This document shows, piece by piece, positions 32,425-42,729 of a DNA stretch of 64,000 nucleotides. Origin of the DNA: Megaustenia siamemsis (taxonomy: Eukaryota > Mollusca > Gastropoda > Stylommatophora > Ariophantidae); assembly GCA_032433765.1 (NCBI GenBank), contig JAVIAB010000008.1:41314779-41378778 (forward strand), in the 5' to 3' direction. Within the stretch, counting starts at the first letter, position 1. Every line of letters begins with the position of its first letter. The notes under the pieces were generated by a model. It searched no databases. It was given only the letters and a program-made list of their open reading frames with translations, and was not told the DNA's origin. The position numbers were made by a program, and so were the translations under genes.

Positions 32425-32655
32425 AAACGTAGACAGCAAAGATCTAAGAACAATAAAAAACATGTACTGGCAACAAACAGCAGCCATAAGAACTGGAAAC
32501 CAATTGGGCATGTTTCAACAAATAAAACAGGGTGTTCGACAAGGTTGTGTGCTGTCACCAGATTTGTTTAATATTTATAGTGAGATTATTTAAGATCCAT
32601 AAGGGGCATACCTGGAATAACAGTTGGAGGTCATAATATAAATAATCACCAACTA
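32425..32655 (+). pseudogene. LINE A1 RT fragment
   Basis: [40 protein letters not shown] and [10 protein letters not shown] (motif B) are readable with few lesions. It ends before motif C near GGHNINN and is joined to a jockey-like tail. Confidence 0.75.
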
Positions 32656-32664
32656 ATTACTACA

Positions 32665-33115
32665 TCAAGCTTGGGCAGATGGTGCTCGTAAACCTGGGAG
32701 GGCCGACCATCTAAGGGCAGAATCCCCCTACAGAAAAGACAAGCTGCTGCCTTGCAGGAAGATTGGGGACAATCAAAGGCTAAGGAAAGAAATCCTGAAT
32801 AAAATGCTGGCTTAAATCGGATGCACTGGGCCACTGGCGCAGAACACAGTGCAACGTTTTAACAAGTAATCAATCAGACTGGATCTAACAGACTCTAAAT
32901 ATGATAGAAACTACCGCTGACCAGAAAGGTTCAAGAAACAGCTAAATATAATAAAACATGTTCTACAGGATTTCCCCCAGTACACAGATCTGAGAAGAGC
33001 AATGTGGTCCACTCCCACCTCCCTGGAAGAAAAACTATACGGGGCAATCAATTCACTTAATCAGACAGGTGACTTCATGAGAGAGTCTGGAATCCTACTC
33101 TGACTGAGTATTGAT
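32665..33115 (+). pseudogene. Jockey-like LINE 3' fragment (copy 2)
   Basis: Same block as 15830-16132 but with an extra internal piece reading KHVLQDFPQYTDLRRAMW, then TSLEEKLYGAINSLNQTGDF and MRESGILL-stop. An EHVLQ segment followed by LRR-W and KLYG is the usual C-terminal pattern of jockey-like LINE proteins carrying RNase H. A GAGAGA run (33115-33151) follows as tail. Confidence 0.7.
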
Positions 33116-33116
33116 C

Positions 33117-33153
<37 letters not shown>

Positions 33154-33159
33154 TTCCAT

Positions 33160-33570
33160 CAATCCACCTTTTTCGTGGTAGGCCCTTGGGTCGGGTGTTT
33201 TCGCAACGTTTATTGAGGGCTCGCTGTGTTCTGTTTTGATCTTTCTGTCATGTAACGTGGCCAAACTATTTTATCTGTTGTTTCTTTATATATATTCTAT
33301 GGCGGGGGTTATCCTATCTTTTTACTCAGTTCTTCATTTGTGATCTTATTTCTCAGGCTGTTTCCTGTCATTCGTCTAACACATTTCATCTATGTAGAGG
33401 TTATTTGTTCTTATTGTTCTTGCATCTAGGGTCCAGGTCTGGCATTGGTAGCACAACGTTGGGATGAAGATTGCATTGTACAGTGCCCGTTTTGCCTCTA
33501 GAGTTATTTCCTTGCTGGACAATAGTGGTGATAGATGTCCAATGATTTGACACGCTTTATACGTAAATAT
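33160..33570 (-). pseudogene. LINE B C-terminal fragment
   Basis: Minus strand reads SSKEITLEAKRALYNAIFIP, LCYQCQTWTLDARTI, MKCVRRMTGNSLRNKI, NEELSKKI, GHVT-QKDQNRTQRALNKRC and ENTRPKGLPRKRWIDGI. It ends at the GA/CT run at 33115-33151. Confidence 0.8.
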
Positions 33571-33774
33571 TGGGATCGTTAATATCAGGTTCGAGAAGGT
33601 CTGGAGTTCTCATCACAACATGAATATAACTGATGCATAAGTCATGACTGCAACTAACATAAGCTCAGCAAAAGTAAAACATAACTCGGACATTTAGACT
33701 GCCTGAGTATACTGCAGCAGCAACTGAAATTACAGCAGTTAAAAACAAGCGATACAGACAAAAAGCATCGGACT

Positions 33775-34595
33775 AATTCAGTTGTTGCACACTTCTTTTA
33801 TCTACAGGGCGTAGTTGACGTTCCAGTCTTGGTGGCGGACTCTCAAAGTATGCTACAGAAGATTGATAGACAGAGTCTGAGGCAGGAGTGGATGCGGTTC
33901 TTAGGTGGCTTTAGAGTGGGCACGTTAACCTGAGTGCACGTGCAGGACATGCTGGTGTACACGGGAATGAGATAGCCGATACATGCTGGTGTACACGGCA
34001 ATGAGATAGCCGATACATGCTGGTGTAAATGGCAACGAGATAGCCGATACATGCTGGTGTACACGGCAACGAGTTAGCCGATATATGCTGGTGTAAATGG
34101 CAACGAGATAGCCGATACATGCTGGTGTACACGGCAACGAGATAGCCGATACATGCTGGTGTAAATGGCAACGAGATAGCCGATACATGCTGGTGTAAAT
34201 GGCAACGAGATAGCCGATAAACTCGCTAGCAGCTCTATAGCACTGAATGGACTTACTCTGGACAAAAAAAGGACATCGCCAAGTTTGTTCTTCGTTCTTT
34301 AAGAGAATTGTGGGGGATGTGCTGGGTAATGACGCCAATACTGAGATACTGTGAAGTCTAAAGGTGAAAAAGGGGGTCTGGTCGATCCGGAGGGATTGAT
34401 GGAAGAAGCAGATATATATAATAAACATCTTACACGAACAATCAATCTACACATGCTTCGAGAAATGCTGGGACGAGCTGTGGAGCGGGTATGGGGATGC
34501 CCTGGCTGTAGTAAAACTGATTCCATGAATAGAATCCAATCTTGTATTCACGAAGCTGACTGTAAAGATCAGCTCTCATGCAAACTCCTGCCACA
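33775..34595 (+). pseudogene. RNase H-type LINE C terminus with amplified active-site segment
   Basis: Reads GVVDVPVLVADSQSMLQKID (the third catalytic Asp of RNase H lies in ADSQS), then QEWMRFLGGFRVGTLT, then the GHAGVHGNEIAD motif. At this point a 34-bp array (33947-34218) repeats the motif. After it the protein resumes as KLASSSIALNGLTLDKKRT, and ends with INLHMLREMLGRAVERVW and GCPGC, similar to the R-family ending SRWTLRELLRRGSEHLW. It is broken by the array and by stops near 34310-34350. Confidence 0.75.
33947..34218 (+). repeat. 34-bp tandem array of an RNase H motif, 8 units
   Basis: Units start at 33947, 33981, 34015, 34049, 34083, 34117, 34151 and 34185, each ACATGCTGGTGTA followed by CACGG or AATGG and CAACGAGATAGCCGAT. 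One unit encodes HAGV(H/N)GNEIAD in one phase. The two variants alternate irregularly. Confidence 0.92.
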
Positions 34596-34759
34596 GTCGG
34601 GATAGCAGGATCACAAAGACAAGAGTGTAATCATTTCCAAAAAGCAATTTTCATGTTTAAAATCTAACAAAAGAAATTTTGCCTTAAAAATAAATGAAAG
34701 ATCGCAATAGGTTTCTTTCTCATCCTGGGAATTTTAATTACATTAGACTATAGATAAAT

Positions 34760-36547
34760 CTATCTATCTATTGACCTTTCGAGCCGTAACCGGCCCATAG
34801 GGCGTAGACCAAGATACACCTTCTCCTATATGAATTTTTGTTCTAGCAGTTTTCTTTTAAAGATATTTTATTAAATCTCGCCATCTGTCTCTGTTCTGTG
34901 CAAGCAGTTCTATCTCATTGAGGGAGCCGATTCCTGCTGCTCTTGCCTCTCTCATCAATGTTCTTCTCAGTGTCTCCCTGGGTCTTCCTCTTTTTCTTTT
35001 ACCTGTTGTTTCCCATATGAGGGCTTGCTTTGCTATTCGATTATTATCTCTTCTCATCACATGTCCAACGTATGACCATCGTCTTTTCTTTATTACTGAA
35101 GATATTAGTGGTTGATTGGCGATTTCTCTAATTTCCTCGTTTGTTTTGAATTCGTTCCATTCTATACCAAGTATTTTCCTTAGACATTTATTTTCGAATG
35201 CGTTCAACTTTGTTTCTATATCTCTTGTTGTTTTCCAGCTTTCACACGCATACGTAAGGGTTGATAGTACATTTGATTTGAATAGCCTAAGTTTTGTGTT
35301 TGTGCTAATGAGTTTTGATTTCCACAACTTTTCAAGGCTTCTGAAAGACATTGCTGCTTTAGCCAGTCTGATTCTAATTTCTTTGCTCGTATCCCCTTCT
35401 CGATCAATGTGACTTCCAAGATAGATAAAGTGATCGATCTCTTCTACTGGTTTGTTTTCCATGTATATTTTGTCACTTGTTGGAATTAAACTTTTCATGA
35501 CTTTAGTCTTTTCATGATTGACCTCAAGCCCAATTTTGCTGGCTATTGATGATAGTTCATTTGTGTTTTCCTGCATCGTTTTTATCTGACTGCTGATGAG
35601 AACTATGTCATCAGCAAAGTCGAGGTCCTCCAAATGGTCTCCTTGTATCCATTCGATGCCTTTATTACCAGTGCAGCATTTCTTCATTATGAAGTCCATA
35701 ACAATTCCAAATAACAAGGGCGATAAAATACATCCTTGTTTAACCCCAGTTTCTATTGGGAAACATTCGCTCAGTCCTTCCTCTGTTCGAACTGCACATG
35801 TGTAACCATCATACATGTCTTTGATAATATTTATGATTTTTGATGGTAAACCATATTGCTTCAGAATTTTCCACAAAGAATCTCTATGAATACTATCAAA
35901 TGCTTTTTTGAAGTCGATGAAGTTAAGTACAAAAGGTTTTTGCTTTTCAATGTGTTCCTCCAATATAAGTCGTAGAGTGAAAATGTGGTCAAGACAGCTT
36001 CTCCCTTTTCTAAACCCAGCCTGTTCTTCACGCATTACTGTATCTATTGAATCCTTTATTCTATTTAGGATGATTTTACAGAATAACTTTGAGGCAACTG
36101 ACAAAAGTGTCACGCCTCTCCAATTGTTACAATCTCTAAGATTGCCCTTTTTTGGGATCTTAACAATGATTCCTTTTTTCCATTTATGAGGCGTCTTCTC
36201 TGTTTTCCAAATGATGTTGAACATTTTTTGGAGATGTATTAAATTATGGCTATCAATTGCCTTGAGGATCTCAGCTGTTAACTTATCCTCTCCAGCAGCC
36301 TTGTTATTGGTCATTAGCTTTAAGGTGGTTTCTATTTCACTCAAGGTGAAGTCATCTAAATTTACATCTAATTCTGCTGCTGGTGTTTCAGCTTCAAAAT
36401 CTATTAAACTGTGAGGTAGTGGACGGTTAAGAATTTCTTTGAAGTGTTCTGCCCAACGGGCTTTTATGTCTGCGCTTGTTGTTAGCATTAATCCAGATTT
36501 GTCTAGAATTGGTGTTCCACTGGAAAGAAAGAAGGAAAGAAAGAAAG
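34760..36547 (-). mobile_element. 5'-truncated RTE-type LINE with intact RT frame
   Basis: Minus-strand element with an uninterrupted RT gene, a 3' region of only about 95 bp and a terminal ATAGATAGATAG microsatellite, both typical of RTE-clade LINEs. A 10-bp ATAGATAAAT lies on both sides (34750-34759 and 36548-36557) and probably is the target-site duplication. The 5' end carries a CTTTCTTTCTTTCC-type run (36519-36547) instead of endonuclease sequence. Confidence 0.85.
34857..36488 (-). CDS. RTE-type reverse transcriptase, endonuclease missing
   Basis: 543 codons from the first ATG to the stop; the frame is open a little further upstream (SSGTPILDKSGL), so that ATG is internal to the original protein. 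Residues 61-67 NNKAAGE and 106-146 KGIIVKIPKKG, NNWRGVTLL precede the palm. Motif A is NFIDFKKAFDSI (189-200), motif B ETGVKQGCILSP (246-257), motif C LDFADDIVLI (289-298), giving the three catalytic Asp. The thumb shows FIYLGSHIDREG (354-365) and the C terminus GHVMRRDN and GKRKRGRPRETLRR (497-510). The endonuclease domain is absent, so this copy cannot move alone although the RT could be active if expressed. Absence of any stop suggests recent insertion. Confidence 0.9.
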   Translation of the reverse strand: MLTTSADIKARWAEHFKEILNRPLPHSLIDFEAETPAAELDVNLDDFTLSEIETTLKLMTNNKAAGEDKLTAEILKAIDSHNLIHLQKMFNIIWKTEKTPHKWKKGIIVKIPKKGNLRDCNNWRGVTLLSVASKLFCKIILNRIKDSIDTVMREEQAGFRKGRSCLDHIFTLRLILEEHIEKQKPFVLNFIDFKKAFDSIHRDSLWKILKQYGLPSKIINIIKDMYDGYTCAVRTEEGLSECFPIETGVKQGCILSPLLFGIVMDFIMKKCCTGNKGIEWIQGDHLEDLDFADDIVLISSQIKTMQENTNELSSIASKIGLEVNHEKTKVMKSLIPTSDKIYMENKPVEEIDHFIYLGSHIDREGDTSKEIRIRLAKAAMSFRSLEKLWKSKLISTNTKLRLFKSNVLSTLTYACESWKTTRDIETKLNAFENKCLRKILGIEWNEFKTNEEIREIANQPLISSVIKKRRWSYVGHVMRRDNNRIAKQALIWETTGKRKRGRPRETLRRTLMREARAAGIGSLNEIELLAQNRDRWRDLIKYL

Positions 36548-36574
36548 ATAGATAAATGCACGATTTTATTTTAT

Positions 36575-37080
36575 TTTATTTCTTTACTTCCGTGAACAAA
36601 ACAAAAAAAAAAAAAGAAACGTTACAAATTAAGTCCGACAAAATATTTAAAAGAAAGGGAAAAAAGAGCCTTAAATAGACAATCTTTGTAACAAGATTTC
36701 TACAGAATAACTTCCCAATGCTGGATATGAACGCTATCTTGTGATAGGAATTGTAATCCTGGACAATCAAATAGAAAAGAAGATCAGTGTATGCCACTGA
36801 GACGTGATATCGCAGAAAAAAAAATGGGTTAATCTGAAAGATGGTTGTTAAAGAGGCAAAGATAAGTGTTTCGAGAGAAGCAAAAGCACAGTAGAGGAAT
36901 CCCATTATGTCAACATCCATTCATTATCACAGTGAAAGTATTATATTTTGAGAGAAAAGAAATAAATCGATTTTGTTTGTAAAGAACAGTCGTTGATAGT
37001 GCTGTTGTTCAAGCTTGGTCGAGTTGGGATGTTGCGGGAGTAATGTTGAAGCTGATCCATTCTCATGAGACCACCGAAGC
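36575..37080. other. No supported gene
   Basis: AT-rich with several A/T homopolymers. Short frames have no motif. Confidence 0.5.
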
Positions 37081-37084
37081 ATTT

Positions 37085-37152
<68 letters not shown>

Positions 37153-37172
37153 TCCTTCTTTCTTTCTTTCTT
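37081..37172 (+). repeat. CTTT microsatellite
   Basis: About 23 CTTT units with one CCTT interruption near 37153. Confidence 0.97.
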
Positions 37173-37307
37173 ATCTTCTTAATGAAGGCGTAGTTCAATT
37201 AATTTTTTTAAAATTTAATGTAATGTTATGTAATGTTATGTTATTTATCTTTTAAATAATGTTTGTTTATTTGGAGGCGGCGGGTAATCGTTTCCAGTGG
37301 GAGCCAG

Positions 37308-37530
37308 GGTGGCTCAGTGGCTAGTGACTGCACAGCTATGGACAAACTGTCGCGTTCTATTGCTGCCGACTGTTGCTAAGTTCACCCTGTTTAGGTACGG
37401 TATTTGTTGTGAAAGTAAGCAGCTCTGGCGTGGTACCGACCACATCGACCTCAAAATGACCCGTTGATCTTTGAAAAATGGGAACACTAATACCGTATTT
37501 CCCATATACCCCATGGCGAGTAGGTGAAAA
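37308..37530 (+). mobile_element. tRNA-derived SINE, diverged S1-like
   Basis: A-box-like GGTGGCTCAGTGGCTAGTG at 37308, decayed B box (CGCGTTCTATTGC near 37352), and a body matching S1 with GTGAAAGTAAGCAGCTCTGG, ACCGACCACATCG and CACTAATACCGTATTTCCCA. It is plus oriented and older than the other S1 copies. Confidence 0.65.
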
Positions 37531-37544
37531 AGTGCGGGTGGGGG

Positions 37545-38005
37545 GTGATTTCCTTTCTTTGGCGCTCGGCTCTTTCTGTTCTTTTCCTTCCTTTTCCTTC
37601 CTTTTCTTCTCCTATCCCTTCCCTTAACTTTCTCTCATTTCCTTCTCTTCGATTTCCTTTCTTCTCTTTCCCTCTCCTTCCAGTCTCTTTTCGTTCCTTC
37701 CCTTTCGGCACTTTATTTTATTTTCCTCGCCCTTTCGTTCCTGTTCTCTCCTTCCCTTTTCTTTCTTGTGTTGCCCTTCCTTTCCTTCCCGTGTCTTCCC
37801 TATCTTTCTTTTCCTTCCCTTTTCTTTCCCCTTCTTTTTCTTCCCGTATTATCTCTTTCCTTCCCTTTCCTTTTCTTCCCTTTCCTTCCCTTCCTGTCTC
37901 TTTCCTTTCTTTCACTTTCCTTTCCATCTCTTCCCTTTCCTTTCTTTTCTTTCCGTTCCGTCTCTTTCCTTTCTTTTCCTTCCCTCTGCCTCGGTTACTT
38001 CAGCG
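37545..38005 (+). repeat. Polypyrimidine tract (TTTCC/TTCCC)
   Basis: About 450 bp almost purely C and T on the plus strand, built on CCTTTCCTTCCCTTTC. Long Phe/Pro/Ser or Lys/Glu/Gly/Arg open frames arise from it. Such tracts can form triplex structures and often disturb replication and assembly. Confidence 0.9.
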
Positions 38006-38298
38006 TTTAGGTTTAATGTTTGGGTCAATGCTCTGTTTGTGTGTCTCCTGCATGTGATATCTGTTACTTCATCCATCATCTGCTAGGTCTATCTTTTCCT
38101 TCTTCCCGTTTCTGCTGAGTGTTAATGCTTTCAAGGGGACATCATCCTTTGTCTTTTCTTGTCACATCCAGTGTTCTTCATAAACCTCATCTCTCTCGTG
38201 ATTTTTTCTTTTGTTCTTTTTCTTTTCTCTTCTCAGCTCTATTATGCGAGGCGCAGTTTTAAACAAAATACTATAAATTGAAATTGTCGCGCTCGAAC

Positions 38299-38420
38299 GG
38301 AAAGTAGTTATGTTGTTGTTGCGTTCGCAGCTTTCATCTCTGACGAAGTCCCTAGAAAGTAGTTATGTTGTTGTTGCGTTCGCCAGCTTTCATCTCTGAC
38401 GAAGTCCCTAGAAAGTAGTT
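38299..38420 (+). repeat. 55/56-bp tandem duplication
   Basis: GAAAGTAGTTATGTTGTTGT to GACGAAGTCCCTA occurs twice (38300 and 38355), with the start of a third unit at 38411. One base separates CGCAGC and CGCCAGC. Confidence 0.9.
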
Positions 38421-38672
38421 ATTATGACACATGCCGCTGGTACTATTATAGTATGTGAGAAGTGTAACGAAAACAACGAAAAGGCACATTTTAAACACAC
38501 CTTAAGCGTTCTCTGCAGCAGTCAGGTGACTTTATGTGAACAGCGCGCGGTTACATCAATGAATCATTTCAAGGGAAGAGGTATGTCTACTGCACTCGGA
38601 AAAAAATCACAAATAACATTAAAAAAGAACAACATATGGTATGCTTTTTATTTTTTTTAACATCAGAATTAT

Positions 38673-38677
<5 letters not shown>

Positions 38678-38725
<48 letters not shown>
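38678..38725. repeat. AT microsatellite
   Basis: About 24 AT units. Confidence 0.97.
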
Positions 38726-38726
<1 letters not shown>

Positions 38727-38863
38727 CAATATATAACAATTATAACAATTAAATTAATTAACAATTAAAAACTATATAATAACAATTAAACAAATAAAAA
38801 TAAATAATGATGTAAAAAGAAAAACAGATCGTGGAGATTCAGCCAATACAACAGAATTGAAAT

Positions 38864-39087
38864 ATAAATACTCTAAGCTTATAACTGGCGGGGGGTGGAG
38901 ATGTAGAGGAGAGCATTATATAAATACTCTAAGCTTATAACTGGCGGGGGGTGGAGATGTAGAGGAGAGCATTATATAAATACTCTAAGCTTATAACTGG
39001 CGGGGGGTGGAGATGTAGAGGAGAGCATTATATAAATACTCTAAGCTTATAACTGGCGGGGGGTGGAGATGTAGAGGAGAGCATTAT
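38864..39087 (+). repeat. 56-bp tandem repeat, four identical units
   Basis: Units start ATAAATACTCTAAGCTTATA and contain ACTGGCGGGGGGTGGAGATG. All four look identical, which implies recent expansion. Confidence 0.95.
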
Positions 39088-39204
39088 ATAAATATAATAA
39101 CAATTTAAAAAATAAAAATAAATAATATATTATTATTGCCCCTGTTATTATTTTGTCAACATTTACCTAAACAGCAAATGGTAATAGCACACGACTCCTG
39201 TTTA

Positions 39205-39533
39205 CAATGCACTGGCTTTATATGAAAGAAAAGAAAACAAATGGTGAAGTCTTAAAACAACCGAAAATGAAAAGAGAACTACTAAATACAATTCAAACAA
39301 GACAAATGAGGTTTTCGGGGCATGTTAAAAGACATAGCAGCCTACTAAAAGTAATCTTGGAATGGAAAATGCAAGGTAAAAGAGGCAGATCAAGACTAAC
39401 ATGGACGAGTAACATTAAAAGTTAGACAAGTCAGCCTATAACAACCAGCACCATCAAAGCAAGAGACAGTGCAGAATGGCGCCCCATGGTAGCCAACCTT
39501 CGATGCGGAGATGGCTCTCAATGATGATGATAG
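39205..39533 (+). pseudogene. LINE A2 C-terminal fragment
   Basis: KEKKTNGEVLKQPKMKRELL, TRQMRFSGHVKRHSSLLKVI, GKRGRSRLTWTSNIKS, then ANLRCGDGSQ and a TGATGATGATAG tail. 5'-truncated; one stop after NIKS. Confidence 0.8.
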
Positions 39534-39576
39534 CATTATATTGTATCAATAACAATGACGGCGAGGCAGAGAAAAA

Positions 39577-39694
39577 ATTCTACCAGCTGCCAAAGGAAAT
39601 TGAAACCATTAAAAGGCATGAACCTTCAGACCTAAATTCTACCAGCTGCCAAAGGAAATTGAAACCATTAAAAGGCATGAACCTTCAGACCTGA
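39577..39694 (+). repeat. 59-bp tandem duplication
   Basis: ATTCTACCAGCTGCCAAAGG begins identical copies at 39577 and 39636. Confidence 0.93.
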
Positions 39695-39907
39695 GATAGG
39701 AATCAATTCTTATTCGTGTACTCAGTGGGGAACCCAGAAACAACCGTGTTGAGAACTGTGGAGAAATAAATAGTGAGAAACACCCTGAGAGGGATGACCA
39801 TAGCACGAAATGCTGAGATTGTGGGCCTACAAGACACGAAAAGACGTGCCAGCTACTGACTCTATCTCCGATAAATAATATTTAATCTTACCTTTGAGCT
39901 ATTTCAT

Positions 39908-40024
39908 TTCTACTTCTTCTTCTACTTCTTCTTCTACTTCTTCTTCTACTTCTTCTTCTACTTCTTCTTCTACTTCTTCTTCTACTTCTTCTTCTACTTC
40001 TTCTTCTACTTCTTCTTCTTCTTC
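39908..40024. repeat. 12-bp CTTCTTCTTCTA repeat, LINE B tail
   Basis: About nine units of ACTTCTTCTTCT at the 3' end of the minus-strand LINE B copy. On the minus strand it follows the last LINE B codons directly, so it probably grew from the terminal repeat. Confidence 0.9.
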
Positions 40025-40530
40025 TATCCTTCTTCCATTGCCGTTGGCGTCGAGGGGAGATACAATCTGCGATTCTTTGCACTTCTGTTGGCCTCTTCTG
40101 GTGTTATCCCTCCTAGTCACTCTAGTATTCCCTTTATCCATCTCTTTCTCGGTCTTCCTCTTAATCTGGCGTTTTCGTAGCGTTTGTTTATGGCTCTTTG
40201 AGTCATTGTTAGTTCTTTTTGTCTTGTTATGTGGCCGAACCAATTTATCTGATGTTTTTTTATTAATTCGATGGCTGGTTCAATTTCGAGTTTCTTCCTC
40301 AGGTCAGTGTTTCTTACTCTGTCCCTTAAGCTGTTTCCTGTCATTCTTCTGACACATTTTATTTCGGTGGTCGTTATCTTTCTTATTGTTCTAGAGTCCA
40401 GCGTCCAATTCTGGCACTGATAGCACAGAGTTGGTAGAAAAATTGATTTGTATATTGCCCTTTTTGCTTCCGTAGTTATTGCTTTGTTTTTCACTATAGT
40501 GTTGATACTTGACCTATAACTTGGCATGCT
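40025..40530 (-). pseudogene. LINE B C-terminal fragment (better preserved)
   Basis: Open for 136 codons: SSINTIVKNKAITTEAKRAI, YKSIFLPTLCYQCQNWTLDS, EIKCVRRMTGNSLRDRVRNT, ELIKKHQINWFGHITRQKEL and ARLRGRPRKRWIKGILE, followed after a stop by GITPEEANRSAKNRRLY. It represents the thumb and the basic C-terminal region of the reverse transcriptase. The RT palm is missing. Confidence 0.85.
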
Positions 40531-40534
40531 TTGT

Positions 40535-40989
40535 TACACCTTATATCTATCTCTGTCTCTTGGTTATTGTTTTGTGTTCACGTGCTACCCTCATTTCATC
40601 TCTACTAGAACTTATTTAATATTTGAAGTACTGTTTACATTTTTGAATTAACTATTTTTGACTTAGAGAACTAATGCAGTGGAACACAGTGCTTTTAGAG
40701 CTATACTTTTCAATGAGCCACATAACAATAACCAGCTTAACATTTTACAAACGAAAATCCAAAATAAAGTCGTTATGAAGAACACCATTTTTGATTCCGA
40801 AAAAAATGCGGCAGGGCAAAAGAAACTATTTTCTACATGACGATGTTAATGTAAACAGTACACACAAAACAAAAAAATAAATGTACGTATATTCCACAGG
40901 TTACACATAAGCTTTCAACATAATACAACATAAACAACATATATAGTGTTACAGTTTGTGGGCCAAGACGATCTTGCACTCACCTTCTC

Positions 40990-40990
<1 letters not shown>
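40535..40990. other. No supported gene
   Basis: AT-rich, no motif or repeat recognised. Confidence 0.5.

Positions 40991-40994
<4 letters not shown>

Positions 40995-41045
<51 letters not shown>
40995..41045. repeat. CT microsatellite
   Basis: About 25 CT units. Confidence 0.97.
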
Positions 41046-41051
<6 letters not shown>

Positions 41052-41169
41052 GTCTAAATGGCATCATGCCCTCCATAATGACATTTCATTGACCTAAAAT
41101 GAATTTATTTTCCTTACTTTTACATGTCCGGGTTAATTATAAATTCAATTGTAAAACGCATTATATCTA

Positions 41170-42535
41170 ATGCAGCATGGCGGCACCAACAAAAAAATCC
41201 CAGAAGACTGGCAACAGGCAATCATCGTACCAATATGGAAAAAGAAAAGTAGTAAAAGAGACTGCAATCAATATAGAGGTATATCTCTTCTCAGTCATGT
41301 TGGAATGCTATACGCCAAGACCGTGGAAAAAAAGGCTGAGACCAATAATAGAACTACAGTTAAGCGATTCTCAAATGGGGTTCCGAAAAAACAGAGGATG
41401 TACCGACGCACGATTCACATTAAAACAGCTTGCAGAAAAAAAAAAACGACAGAACATAATCAAAATGTATACATAGCTTTCATTGACCAGGAAAAGGCAT
41501 TCGTCAGAGTAAAAAGAGAACAACAGTGGGAGATACTAACAACATTCGGGGTAAGCCGACATCTAACCAACCTAGTTAAAAGTCTCTACATTAACAGCAG
41601 CTGCACAGTCAGAACAGCAGCAGGCTATACGGACCACTTTGAAGTTAGATCAGGTGTAAGACAGGGGTGCGTACTATCCCCTCCCCCCTCCTTTTACAGT
41701 TTATTACATACATGGACCATATATGCAAGCTAGCCAACCCATCAAAGACAGAGGAGATCAACGAGCTTTTATTTGCAGACGATCAGGCACTAATACATGA
41801 AACAATAGAAGACCTACAAGAACACTTAAACAAACTCAACAGCTCAGACACAAAATACAACATGAAAATCAACATCAACAAAACAGAAGTCATGAGCGTC
41901 GCCAAAAATGAACAGAACATCAACATAACTATAGAAGGCAGGCAGCTGAAACAAGTAGAGGAATTCAAATACCTAGGAAGTTTAGTGACAAACGATAATT
42001 CACAAACAGAAGAGATAGAATCAAGATGCATCAAAGATTGTCAAATCATTGGAGAGTTAACGCCACTATTGTCCCACAAGGAAATAACTCCAGAGGCAAA
42101 ACGGGCACTCTACAATACAATCTTCATCCCAACGTTGTGCTACCAATGCCAGTCCTGGACCCTAGACGCAAGAACAATAAGAAAATAGCAACTACTGAGA
42201 CGAAATGTGTCAAACGAATGATAGGAAACAGTATGAGAGATAAGATCAGAAATGAAGAACTGAGAAAAAAGCTAGGAATAGCCCCCACCATAGAATATAT
42301 AAAGAAACAACAGATAAATTGGTTTGACCACGTGACACGACAGAAAGATCAAAACACAACATAGCTAGCCCTCAATAAACGTTGCGAGAATACCAGACCC
42401 AAGAGTCGACCACGAAAAAGATGGATCGACGGAATACTTGAAGCACTAGGAAACATAACAGCAGCAGAGCAAAAGACAGCAAATTATATCTCTCCTCGAC
42501 GCTGAAAGGCAGATGAGGATGGAAAGAAAAAGAAG
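41170..42535 (+). pseudogene. LINE B reverse transcriptase, longest copy
   Basis: Begins with NKKIPEDWQQAIIVPIWKKK, then CNQYRGISLLSHVG; frame changes move between phases around 41290-41460 (QMGFRKNRGCTDARFTLKQL). Motif A is IAFIDQEKAFVRVK, where the usual second Asp of AFD is Val but the catalytic first Asp is kept. Motif B is [10 protein letters not shown] (near 41655), motif C NELLFADDQALIHET (near 41760). The thumb reads VEEFKYLGSLVTNDN, the C terminus LCYQCQSWTLDARTI and, after a frame change, KCVKRMIGNSMRDKIRNEEL, GRPRKRW-like RPRKRWIDGILEALG. No endonuclease is present, so it is 5'-truncated. Clade is uncertain, RTE-like or jockey-group. Confidence 0.85.
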
Positions 42536-42729
42536 ACTTGTAAAACGGACGTGTTTGTTCACTTATTTGTCTCTGGTACTGTCAGTACCACTTGTATTTG
42601 AAGCCATTTATGAATTTTCAGCAAACCTATTGGTAGTTCACGTTTCACATGCATATGATGTTATCTAGAAAATTCTGGCTCTTAGAAACCAAAATGTAGT
42701 TGCTGTAGCGGCTTCTTACTATATGTTGT

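Noticed and set aside
35116..36414. Forward-strand frames of 65-98 codons
   Set aside because: Shadows of the minus-strand RTE reverse transcriptase.
37524..38057. 177-codon Phe/Pro/Ser-rich frame
   Set aside because: Arises from the polypyrimidine tract.
39894..40352. Ser/Thr-rich 152-codon forward frame and Glu/Val-rich minus frame
   Set aside because: Generated by the 12-bp CTTCTTCTTCTA tail repeat and by antisense of LINE B.
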